From CAG-411 sp045124315 (GTDB taxonomy: Bacteria > Bacillota > Clostridia > Lachnospirales > Lachnospiraceae), in contig JBGVLO010000197.1 of assembly GCA_045124315.1 (NCBI GenBank), positions 1 to 8,747 of the forward strand: a stretch of DNA of 8,747 nucleotides, read 5' to 3'. This document shows positions 1 to 5,711 of this stretch, in pieces; within the stretch, counting starts at the first letter, position 1; each line of letters begins with the position of its first letter. A program made the position numbers and the translations under genes. The notes beneath the pieces are model-generated. The model searched no databases and was not told the DNA's origin. It worked only from the letters and a program-made list of their open reading frames with translations.

Positions 1-178
1 CACCTTCTTCATCTTCCTGAAGATCAGATCCGTCTACAGATACGACATTTTTCACATTACCTACCTGTCCTTTTGCAGATGCCAAGATAGTAGTGTAATC
101 CCCTACTGGTACACTTGTTACTACCATGGCAGCAGCTAAAGTCATTGCAGATATCTTTTTCAACTTCTGAAATACCAT
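1..178 (-). CDS. Secreted protein of unknown function, N-terminal part only
   Basis: The reading frame starts at the ATG at 178-176 and runs off the left edge, leaving 59 codons. The start is set by an AGGAGG-type ribosome binding site (186-191 on the complement) 7 to 8 bases upstream. The N-terminus is a clear Sec signal peptide: basic MVFQKLKK, a hydrophobic core (ISAMTLAAAMVVTSV) and a likely signal peptidase I site after ASA at residue 35. The exported part begins KGQVGNVKNVVSVDGSD and then becomes acidic (EDEEG). No recognisable domain lies in the visible part, so the product could be an extracellular enzyme, adhesin or cell-wall protein. The gene has its own promoter at 234-262. Confidence 0.85.
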   Translation of the reverse strand, partial: MVFQKLKKISAMTLAAAMVVTSVPVGDYTTILASAKGQVGNVKNVVSVDGSDLQEDEEG

Positions 179-195
179 CTTTTTTCCTCCTTCTA

Positions 196-211
196 TTGAC
201 ATATTTGTCAA
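196..211. promoter_or_regulatory. Short perfect inverted repeat in the leader of the secreted-protein gene
   Basis: TTGACA-TATT-TGTCAA is a perfect 6+6 palindrome with a 4-base loop. It lies between the predicted transcription start (about 227) and the ribosome binding site of the gene at 1-178. It could be a small operator or an mRNA hairpin. A 6-bp AT-rich repeat can arise by chance, so regulation is only a possibility. Confidence 0.25.
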
Positions 212-233
212 TGAAACTTTCTCAACTGTCTTG

Positions 234-262
234 ATTTTATCACTTTTTAACATTTTTTTCAA
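234..262 (-). promoter_or_regulatory. Sigma-A type promoter of the secreted-protein gene
   Basis: On the complement, TTGAAA (262-257) and TAAAAT (239-234) are separated by exactly 17 bases. The predicted start near 227 gives a leader of about 50 bases ahead of the ATG at 178. The surrounding DNA is rich in A and T runs, as usual upstream of strong Clostridia promoters. Confidence 0.65.
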
Positions 263-416
263 CCATTTATTACTAATTTGTTAAATTTCTTCTCAAATTT
301 ATTAAATTTTTCACTCTTTTTTTTACTTTCTTTTCTAACTTTGTGAACATCGTTTTTCAACCTCAAAAATCATGTACAAGCATCAGAAAAACCAACTTTT
401 CTTTCTGCTCTATAAC

Positions 417-468
417 AAAAAAGGACCGATAAAAAGATGCACAAGCATCCAATCATCAATCCTTTTTT
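417..468 (-). terminator. Terminator downstream of the DUF2085 gene, nested hairpins
   Basis: On the complement, an inner hairpin GATGC-TTGT-GCATC (449-436) is followed directly by TTTTTA. An outer pair, AAAAAAGGA (468-460) with TCCTTTTTT (425-417), encloses it and ends in a T-run. The outer stem overlaps the stop codon of the DUF2085 gene (467-469). The T-runs suit termination in the minus direction, ending the two-gene unit before the next gene's promoter. Confidence 0.7.
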
Positions 469-838
469 ATGTATTTTTGATTAATTCTTTTATTTTCTTA
501 TATACAAAGCTATAAAAATACAAGTGCAACGTGGAATATCCAAAACCACCTATCAAACCCGTTATCAATCTTCTTGAATTTGTAGACTCTTTTATCTTAA
601 GATACTGCATCCCCCAATCCAATAACATTACACTTGACATTGAAAGACACAATCCTATGGGAAGCCTTTTTTTGAAAAATATTATTGTAGCAATGATAGC
701 TGATAGGATTACACCTATACATCTTGCGCAAACAGGAAACTGAAAACCTTTTATAAAGAAACTTCTTTCTGGCATTTGGTGACATCCTAACATCTCACCT
801 AGCTCCATCAATCGAATCCACTGCTTATCGTTCATCAT
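467..838 (-). CDS. DUF2085 family small membrane protein
   Basis: This 123-residue protein carries the DUF2085 signature: CHQMPERSFF (19-28) followed by FPVCARC (34-40), then three hydrophobic segments at about 41-55, 59-80 and 91-113. D74 in the second segment and N87/R89 before the third also fit the family pattern. The Cys and His residues before the first helix suggest metal or redox chemistry at the membrane face, but no biochemical function is known to me. The length is normal for short members. The start ATG lies 2 bases after the stop of the zinc-ribbon gene, and only a weak AAGG precedes it, so translation is probably coupled to that gene. An MM start leaves the exact Met uncertain by one codon. 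Confidence 0.8.
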   Translation of the reverse strand: MMNDKQWIRLMELGEMLGCHQMPERSFFIKGFQFPVCARCIGVILSAIIATIIFFKKRLPIGLCLSMSSVMLLDWGMQYLKIKESTNSRRLITGLIGGFGYSTLHLYFYSFVYKKIKELIKNT

Positions 839-840
839 AC

Positions 841-1056
841 TTATGCCTTAAATTTATTCCCACAATTTGGACAAAGCCAGTATGTTGTAGAATTGATTTT
901 CTTTCCCTCGCCACAAAGACCACATAAAATTCCAATAGGTCCCAGTAACAACCAACCACAACACCCCTTACTTGCCGAAAAATCCTTTCCGGAAGATCTC
1001 GTTTCTGTTGTAGCTTGCAAATTTGTATTTCCACATTTTGGACATCTCATTCTCAT
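841..1056 (-). CDS. Small zinc-ribbon protein with a hydrophobic insert between its two CxxC knuckles
   Basis: Read from the ATG at 1056-1054 the protein has 71 residues. CPKCGN (5-10) and CPNCGN (62-67) form a treble-clef or zinc-ribbon pair. Between them is a Cys- and Gly-rich hydrophobic stretch, KGCCGWLLLGPIGILCGLCG (30-49), which could insert into or lie on the membrane, giving a LITAF-like layout. The frame is open up to an ATG at 1110, but that lies inside mobile element E1. AAAGGAG (1061-1067) supports the start at 1056 or the next Met at 1050. The stop is 2 bases before the DUF2085 start, so the two genes are co-transcribed. I infer a membrane-linked zinc-binding role; the specific function is unknown. 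Confidence 0.75.
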   Translation of the reverse strand: MRMRCPKCGNTNLQATTETRSSGKDFSASKGCCGWLLLGPIGILCGLCGEGKKINSTTYWLCPNCGNKFKA

Positions 1057-1086
1057 CTCACTCCTTTGTAGAATTATATTACTATT

Positions 1087-1279
1087 GTAACTATTCATAA
1101 CCCTATACAATGGAACAATTAGATACGTTATGCTAGCATATAAGTAGATGATTGTTCCGTTATATAGGCACTCGAATAGAGTTGCCTCCCCATATATGAG
1201 CAGTCTTAGTGCGCAGCACGGAACTGGAGTCCGTAAGGACGACGAGTGCGAATATATGGGGAGGGTTCTGAATAGTTAC
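1087..1279. mobile_element. MITE-like element E1 (193 bp), long form
   Basis: It is bounded by an 18-bp terminal inverted repeat with one mismatch: GTAACTATTCATAACCCT (1087-1104) and AGGGTTCTGAATAGTTAC (1262-1279). It has no coding capacity. Inside is a hairpin pairing TGGAACAAT with ATTGTTCCG around the palindrome TATGCTAGCATA (1129-1140), then a second structure closed by CTCCCCATATAT (1186-1197) with ATATATGGGGAG (1252-1263). Positions 1087-1178 and the right end align with the reverse complement of E2 (5712-5820). The 84 bases at 1179-1262 are absent from E2. The 8 flanking bases (TTACTATT left, AGTAAATA right) do not match, so no target duplication is visible. It sits 30 bp before the endonuclease gene. 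Confidence 0.85.
1179..1262. repeat. 84-bp extra hairpin module inside E1
   Basis: Aligning E1 with the reverse complement of E2 leaves this segment unmatched between CTCGAATA and GGGTTCTGAATAG. It is closed by a perfect 12-bp inverted repeat (1186-1197 with 1252-1263). Its interior is more GC-rich than the surroundings and contains small hairpins such as GTCC-GTAA-GGAC (1230-1240). It could be a nested insertion, or an ancestral part lost from E2. The sequence cannot decide between these. Confidence 0.6.
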
Positions 1280-1309
1280 AGTAAATAATAAAAAACGGAG
1301 GTCTGTCCT

Positions 1310-3085
1310 ATGAGTTGGTTTTGGCGGACAAAGCCCAGAAGTATTGTAAAAACGCTCCAATGGTTTCCTTCTTTTGCAGCCTTAGAAGGAAAGAACTGGA
1401 ACACACGCTCACAAAATGTAAATACATTCAATCAAAAAAATATTTATCCTATCCGACGTTCCTATATATTTTCTGCACATGCTGAGGATGATTCCTGGCT
1501 ATCCACTATTTCCTACGAAGAATATTTATCCGGAAAAATGGATCAGAAGGAAACAGAAAGTAATGGTCGGAACGATAAGACTACATTTGAGTTTTTTGGA
1601 TTTGGTTATGTAGAAAAAGAAGGAACCATAAAGATAACAGAAGTTGGAAGAAGAATTGTACAAGGCTCCTTTGACCAGGATAATTATATAAAACAATTAT
1701 TAAAGCTTCATTTTCCAAACCCAGTTCAAAAGATCAAATCAAATATTACCAATCCTCGTGTATTTCCTATGGAAATTGTAATCAAAGCATTTCAACATTT
1801 TGAAAGTTTAAACCGAAGCGAATTGGCACTTTTGTTCGGCTGTGACTGCAAGGAAAAAGAAGCGGCAATGATTTCCGCCATAGGAGCATTCAAAACATCA
1901 TATTCTGAACTCCAAAACAAACAGGATACTAAGAAGATACGCGCTTTGTTTACTACCATATACGAAAGCTACTATGGCCCCATGGAAAACAAAGTGGAAA
2001 GTTATTATGACTATGCAGAAGCTTTTTCGCGCTCCTTAATCTATACCGGTTTATTTTCCACTTCAGGCAGAAGCATTGCCACAAAACTTCGTGTAGCCAA
2101 ACACGCCCAAAAGAAATTTGAACTTTTATCCCGTTCTTACACATTTCATGCTCCAGAACAGTTTCACTCCAGATCTGACTATATGGAATGGTACGGTAGT
2201 AGCTCAAATATTGAATTGCCTTGGGAACGAAAAGAAGAACACTCAGAACTGGTACAGGAAAAAATACATTTATTACAAGAATTGCTTTCCAATCAAAAGA
2301 CTTTTGGACATACCCAGCAATCCTTTGATTCTCAAACGGATTTAGATCTCCTTTTTGCTCAGACAGGTAACACAGATAACCTATCCTTATTCGAATTAAA
2401 AGATTTAGAAAAGTCCATTGACGCTGCAATCACCAATCACAATGAACATTATTTTATTCATGTATTATCCAAGACACCATCCGAACAGAAGGCAATCTTA
2501 GACAAATTTGATGATATTTTGGCTAATGATGACATGAGTGCACTGTGGCTAGAAGTAAATACTTGGAAATCCTTAATTGCAATCCCTGGCAATCATAAGG
2601 TAAAACGAAACTTTCAAATTGAGGAGGACCTGTCCCCAAAAAGTTTTGCTCCCGGTGTCGGTAATACCCCTGATATGGAATTATACCTTGGTAACACCAT
2701 ATTGTTACCGGAAGTTTCCCTCATGACTGGTGTTCGTCAATGGGAACATGAGGCCTCCAGTGTCATCGATCATGTATTCCATTTCATTGAAAAGCATCCG
2801 GAAAAGCAGGTATTGGGATTGTTTCTCTCCTCCCGCATCCATGTACGTACTCTCTGGCAGTTTTTTCTGTTAAACAGAGAAAGCTGGCTTGGTAAACCTA
2901 TTCCTGTAGTTCCAATGACGATTGTGCAATACCAAACACTTTTGAAGCACTGTTATGAAAAGAGACGGACTATGCCCGAGCTCATTCAATTTCTGCTCTC
3001 TCTCTCCAAAAGCACAGCAAGAATAAAGCAGTTTCAGGATTGGGAAACACATATAGAAAGAAAAATACACCAGTTCATACAATGA
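1310..3085 (+). CDS. Type IIS restriction endonuclease, AlwI/BspD6I (N.BstNBI, PleI, MlyI) family
   Basis: This 591-residue protein, near the roughly 600 residues of N.BstNBI, cuts double-stranded DNA outside an asymmetric 5-bp site. The N-terminal DNA-recognition half begins MSWFWRTKPRS with FAALEGKNW at 22-30, matching LANFEGSYW in N.BstNBI. YVEKEGTIKITEVG (100-113) matches its winged-helix segment. The C-terminal PD-(D/E)xK-like nuclease has WLEV (E415), GNTPDME (D455), LLPEV (E468) and E481. The 13-residue spacings D455-E468-E481 equal those of D456-E469-E482 in BspD6I, as recalled, so the active site looks intact. GGAGG 8 bases before the ATG supports the start. No clear promoter is visible in the 30 bp after E1. 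The cognate methyltransferase is probably the gene at 4300. GGATC is a plausible site by family name, but GAGTC-type specificity cannot be excluded. Confidence 0.88.
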   Translation: MSWFWRTKPRSIVKTLQWFPSFAALEGKNWNTRSQNVNTFNQKNIYPIRRSYIFSAHAEDDSWLSTISYEEYLSGKMDQKETESNGRNDKTTFEFFGFGYVEKEGTIKITEVGRRIVQGSFDQDNYIKQLLKLHFPNPVQKIKSNITNPRVFPMEIVIKAFQHFESLNRSELALLFGCDCKEKEAAMISAIGAFKTSYSELQNKQDTKKIRALFTTIYESYYGPMENKVESYYDYAEAFSRSLIYTGLFSTSGRSIATKLRVAKHAQKKFELLSRSYTFHAPEQFHSRSDYMEWYGSSSNIELPWERKEEHSELVQEKIHLLQELLSNQKTFGHTQQSFDSQTDLDLLFAQTGNTDNLSLFELKDLEKSIDAAITNHNEHYFIHVLSKTPSEQKAILDKFDDILANDDMSALWLEVNTWKSLIAIPGNHKVKRNFQIEEDLSPKSFAPGVGNTPDMELYLGNTILLPEVSLMTGVRQWEHEASSVIDHVFHFIEKHPEKQVLGLFLSSRIHVRTLWQFFLLNRESWLGKPIPVVPMTIVQYQTLLKHCYEKRRTMPELIQFLLSLSKSTARIKQFQDWETHIERKIHQFIQ

Positions 3086-3108
3086 AGTAGATATTCCCCA
3101 TCTACTTC
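3084..3108. terminator. Shared hairpin between convergent endonuclease and ttcA-like genes
   Basis: GAAGTAGAT (3084-3092) and ATCTACTTC (3100-3108) form a perfect 9-bp stem with a 7-base loop. The endonuclease stop TGA (3083-3085) runs into one arm and the ttcA-like stop TAG (3104-3102) lies in the other. The T-tracts beyond the stem are short on both sides, so this is probably a weak bidirectional terminator or an mRNA 3' end stabiliser. Confidence 0.55.
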
Positions 3109-3815
3109 TTCGTTCCTGGTACCCACTGTGGAATGGTTCCATCCATAATCGCCGTCAACATTCTCTTTTTTACCCCTGGGGCATGTTGATTCATCTTTCT
3201 TAACAATTCTCTCACATAAGCTCTTTGCGTTTCTTTTTCAAAGGGACATGGGTTTTTCGTCACCGGTAACTGATATTTGTGTTGGAAACCAATTACATCT
3301 GCTTCCGGAATGTAGATCATGGGACGAATCACCGTAATTCCAATATCCTCCATATTGGTAACCGGCCAAAAACTAGAAAATCTTCCTTCAAACATCAAAG
3401 ACAAGAGCATAGTCTCAACTACATCATCCATATGATGGCCATATGCAACTTTGTTACACCCAAGTTCCTTTGCCTTTTCATTTAGTGCACCTTTACGAAA
3501 CCTTGCACACAGTGAGCATTGTCCTTTGGACAATTTCTCATTTATATTTGTATGTACCACATGATGAGGAACCTCTAATTTTTCACATAGCTTTATCACT
3601 TCCGACAGCACAAAATTTCCATACCCCAAATCCACGGTTACAGCAATCACAGAAAATTTTTCCGGATAAAACTTTGCAAGACCACTTAAGGCATACAATA
3701 AAGTCAATGAATCTTTTCCACCAGATACTCCAACAGCCACACGGTCTCCCTCATGAAGCATATCAAAGTCTTGCACCGCCTGTCTTGTATAACTGTACAA
3801 CTTTTGTAATTTCAT
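3102..3815 (-). CDS. TtcA-like PP-loop ATPase (tRNA 2-thiocytidine synthesis family)
   Basis: This 237-residue cytoplasmic protein belongs to the TtcA/TilS-like N-type ATP pyrophosphatases. TtcA adenylates cytidine 32 in certain tRNAs and inserts sulfur using a [4Fe-4S] cluster. Visible motifs are the PP-loop SGGKDS (31-36), C100 and C103 in QCSLCARFRKG, GHHMDD (126-131) and a third Cys, C190, in NPCPFEKETQR, matching the three cluster ligands of TtcA. It is shorter than E. coli TtcA, as is common in Firmicutes members, which may act on another tRNA position. AAGGAG five bases before the ATG supports the start. It is convergent with the endonuclease gene and divergent from the methyltransferase gene. 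It is not a usual restriction-modification component, so its position is odd. Confidence 0.85.
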   Translation of the reverse strand: MKLQKLYSYTRQAVQDFDMLHEGDRVAVGVSGGKDSLTLLYALSGLAKFYPEKFSVIAVTVDLGYGNFVLSEVIKLCEKLEVPHHVVHTNINEKLSKGQCSLCARFRKGALNEKAKELGCNKVAYGHHMDDVVETMLLSLMFEGRFSSFWPVTNMEDIGITVIRPMIYIPEADVIGFQHKYQLPVTKNPCPFEKETQRAYVRELLRKMNQHAPGVKKRMLTAIMDGTIPQWVPGTKK

Positions 3816-3849
3816 TCAAACTCCTTCTTCCATTTCAAAACACAATTTA

Positions 3850-3878
3850 ATTATAATTACAGTGTATTATACTTTTGA
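3850..3878 (-). promoter_or_regulatory. Possible promoter of the ttcA-like gene
   Basis: On the complement there is a consensus TATAAT at 3855-3850 with a weak -35 (TCAAAA, 3878-3873) at 17-base spacing. A second TATAAT lies at 3871-3866 but has no good -35. One of these -10 boxes probably serves the gene starting at 3815; which one is uncertain. Confidence 0.4.
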
Positions 3879-3905
3879 TACCTCATGCAAGCCTTTCTGT
3901 TCACA

Positions 3906-3913
3906 AATATGTG
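3906..3913. repeat. Left 8-bp target-site duplication of E3
   Basis: AATATGTG lies directly before the first base of E3 and is repeated exactly at 4102-4109. It marks the insertion site of the element. Confidence 0.88.
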
Positions 3914-4101
3914 GTAACAGTTCAGCCGGGCAGAAAAGATTGTTCAAATTGCACGTGACTGCTAGCAGGCTAAGTGCAGTTTGAACAATCTTTTCTATCG
4001 GGCAGACGCCCGGCATGAATAAAGTGTCCAGCCACAAAGAGTATTTTTAGTCAATTTGTATATTCTGGCACTTTATGACTGTCCCCCGGCTGAACTGTTA
4101 C
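3914..4101. mobile_element. MITE-like element E3 (188 bp) with perfect 8-bp target duplication
   Basis: The ends are a perfect 17-bp inverted repeat: GTAACAGTTCAGCCGGG (3914-3930) and CCCGGCTGAACTGTTAC (4085-4101). It carries no gene. Hairpin 1 pairs 3932-3954 with 3974-3996 (22 of 23 matched) around the palindrome CTGCTAGCAG (3959-3968). Hairpin 2 pairs ATAAAGTGTCCAG (4019-4031) with CTGGCACTTTAT (4065-4076), with one bulged base. The layout of ends, GCTAGC-centred hairpin and second hairpin matches E1, and the termini share GTAAC..TTCA with E1 and E2. Immediately outside are identical 8-bp repeats. GTAA ends with 8-bp duplications fit mobilisation by an IS66-family transposase encoded elsewhere, which is an inference. 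Confidence 0.9.
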
Positions 4102-4109
4102 AATATGTG
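4102..4109. repeat. Right 8-bp target-site duplication of E3
   Basis: This AATATGTG is the exact copy of 3906-3913. Removing E3 and one copy restores the palindrome GTTCACA-AATA-TGTGAAC. Confidence 0.88.
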
Positions 4110-4130
4110 AACTGTATCCCACAAAACTAC

Positions 4131-4159
4131 TTGTTTTACCCTTTATGATTTGCTATAAT
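4131..4159 (+). promoter_or_regulatory. Promoter of the methyltransferase gene, extended -10
   Basis: TTGTTT (4131-4136) and TATAAT (4154-4159) are 17 bases apart, and TGC precedes the -10 to give an extended -10 element. Transcription should start near 4166, leaving a leader of about 134 bases before the ATG at 4300. E3 ends 29 bp upstream of the -35. Confidence 0.75.
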
Positions 4160-4231
4160 AATACCGAACATATATTTGTATATTAGGGTTATTGTATCTA
4201 CAAAATAGCTTTATAGTCACTTTTTAACAAT

Positions 4232-4303
4232 ATGCAACCATGGACACAATTTTACAGAATTATGATTACAAAATTATCAAATAATAAACGAGGAATACTA
4301 TGA
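4232..4303 (+). other. Possible 23-codon leader peptide overlapping the methyltransferase start
   Basis: An ATG at 4232 opens a 23-codon frame beginning MQPWTQFYR and ending RGIL. Its TGA overlaps the methyltransferase start as ATGA. A second short frame (4240-4284, MDTILQNYDYKIIK) lies in another phase. Neither has a Shine-Dalgarno sequence, while the methyltransferase has its own AGGA five bases before its ATG. Translation is therefore unproven. Confidence 0.2.
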
Positions 4304-5475
4304 TTCAACCAAAAGAAAATCGACTTTCCCCATTATTAAAATATCCGGGCGGAAAAGAGAAAGAATTAAAATATATCATACCAAACTTGCCACCACATAC
4401 GATACGATATTTCGAACCTTTTGTGGGTGGTGGTGCGGTATATTTTTCACTGAACTGTGATGCCTATTATATCAATGACAAATCTACTGAACTAATCCAT
4501 TTATATGAGATGATTGCATCACAGAATACAGATTTTTTTGAAAAAATTCAGGGTATCAATGACAACTGGTCTAACATAACCCATTTAACAGAACGACATG
4601 CAGGAAAACTGAGAGAGATTTACGAACTTTATCGCAACAACGCCATTGATAAACAACAGTTGTCAGATCTGACCACAGAATTTTTATGTGCACATGCCGG
4701 TGAATTCAATGATCTTCTCAAAAGCAATTTCAACATTGCACTGGAAAACTTTATCACAGAACTGATTAAAAGTTACACAAACAAAGTAATTCGCATGTCT
4801 GACATAGAAAAGAAAAAGGGGATCCTCTGCGAGGAAGACATTTCACTTAATATTGAAGGTGCCTTTAAAAATGCGTTTTACATGCATTTTCGATACTTAT
4901 ATAACCATATTGAAGAACTAAGTATATCTACCCCTTTTGCAACCGCAATTTACTTTTTCATTCGTGAATTTTGCTACTCTTCCATGTTTCGCTATAATAA
5001 GAACGGAAAATTTAACGTACCTTATGGAGGAATTTCCTATAACAGAAAGAGTTTACAACGAAAGATTTCTTATTTTCGTTCTGAGGAGTTGATCAAGCAA
5101 CTTCAACAAACCACTATTGTCAATGAAGACTTTGAAACCTTCTTCCAGATGTACAAACCAAAGAAAGACGATTTTGTCTTTCTAGATCCACCTTACGACA
5201 CGGAATTCAGCACCTATGCCAATAATGCATTTGGGAAAGAGGAACAGATTCGATTAGCAAACTTTTTAATTCATACTTGCAAGGCGAATTTCATGCTAAT
5301 CATTAAGAATACTGATTTTATCTTATCTCTATATCCACCTGGCACTCCATGCGCCAACGGCCAGATATTAGAACTACACAAGTTTGATAAAAAATATTTT
5401 GTAAGTTTTCAGGATCGTAATAACAAAGAAGCGGAACATTTATTGATCACGAATTATCCGATTGATACGAACTAA
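4300..5475 (+). CDS. D12-class DNA adenine N6-methyltransferase, probable partner of the endonuclease
   Basis: This 391-residue SAM-dependent enzyme should protect host DNA from the endonuclease at 1310. Motifs come in the alpha-group (Dam-like) order: motif X KYPGGK (14-19), motif I FEPFVGGGAV (38-47), IND (58-60), a long target-recognition region (about 75-210), REFCYSSMFRYNKNGKFNVPYGG (222-244, with its gap-free core typical of D12 enzymes), motif IV DPPYD (296-300) and LLITNY near the C-terminus. It is longer than the roughly 280 residues of Dam because of the recognition region. AGGA five bases before the ATG sets the start. One Dam-like enzyme could modify both strands of GGATC because GATC is symmetric; a GAGTC-type site would be harder to cover. 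That is an inference. It has its own promoter and is not co-transcribed with the nuclease. Confidence 0.88.
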   Translation: MIQPKENRLSPLLKYPGGKEKELKYIIPNLPPHTIRYFEPFVGGGAVYFSLNCDAYYINDKSTELIHLYEMIASQNTDFFEKIQGINDNWSNITHLTERHAGKLREIYELYRNNAIDKQQLSDLTTEFLCAHAGEFNDLLKSNFNIALENFITELIKSYTNKVIRMSDIEKKKGILCEEDISLNIEGAFKNAFYMHFRYLYNHIEELSISTPFATAIYFFIREFCYSSMFRYNKNGKFNVPYGGISYNRKSLQRKISYFRSEELIKQLQQTTIVNEDFETFFQMYKPKKDDFVFLDPPYDTEFSTYANNAFGKEEQIRLANFLIHTCKANFMLIIKNTDFILSLYPPGTPCANGQILELHKFDKKYFVSFQDRNNKEAEHLLITNYPIDTN

Positions 5476-5611
5476 TGTAACATCTTCTAATAGAGAGTAC
5501 TTTTTACTATAAAAGTGCCTTGTTTTTCGTTAAATTACAATTGGGAGGCAGATGTATTAACCCCCCACTCCAGACCTCTTGATTCCTGCTACAAAAGTAT
5601 CAAGACAAATG
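5476..5611. other. Non-coding spacer between the methyltransferase gene and its terminator
   Basis: No convincing gene lies here. A GTG-initiated frame at 5515 has no ribosome binding site and runs through the terminator. Weak inverted repeats are visible: ACTTTT with AAAAGT (5500-5516) and TCTTGAT with ATCAAGA (5577-5605). Their role is unknown. Confidence 0.4.
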
Positions 5612-5664
5612 AAAAGCTGCCACACTTAGATTTTCAGAACAATCTAAATGTGACAGCCTTTTGT
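5612..5664. terminator. Bidirectional terminator between methyltransferase and leuS
   Basis: AAAAGCTGCCACACTTAGATT pairs across a short loop with AATCTAAATGTGACAGC followed by CTTTT, with two mismatches and one bulge. On the plus strand it ends in CTTTTGTATTT, suiting the methyltransferase gene. On the minus strand it ends in CTTTTC, suiting leuS. It is probably the ancestral leuS terminator, now separated from the leuS stop by element E2. Confidence 0.75.
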
Positions 5665-5703
5665 ATTTCAACATACCAAAATTTTAAAATCCGGAACTAT
5701 TAT

Positions 5704-5711
5704 TTCATCAC
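5704..5711. repeat. Left target-site duplication of E2 (one mismatch)
   Basis: TTCATCAC precedes E2 and matches TTCATTAC (5821-5828) at 7 of 8 bases. The length equals the E3 duplication. The single difference lies in the copy outside the leuS coding sequence, or else arose in the coding copy at a tolerated position. Confidence 0.7.

Noticed and set aside
1057..1110. N-terminal extension of the zinc-ribbon protein to the ATG at 1110
   Set aside because: The extra codons run into the inverted repeat of element E1 and have no ribosome binding site; AAAGGAG at 1061-1067 fits the downstream Met codons.
1105..1279. E1 as an intrinsic terminator
   Set aside because: Its stems are strong, but no T-run follows them on either strand.
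1953..2429. Minus-strand 158-codon frame opposite the endonuclease gene
   Set aside because: It is a shadow of the endonuclease coding sequence, with no ribosome binding site and no recognisable motif.
3443..3850. Plus-strand 135-codon frame opposite the ttcA-like gene
   Set aside because: It is antisense to a well-supported PP-loop protein and shows no domain or start signal.
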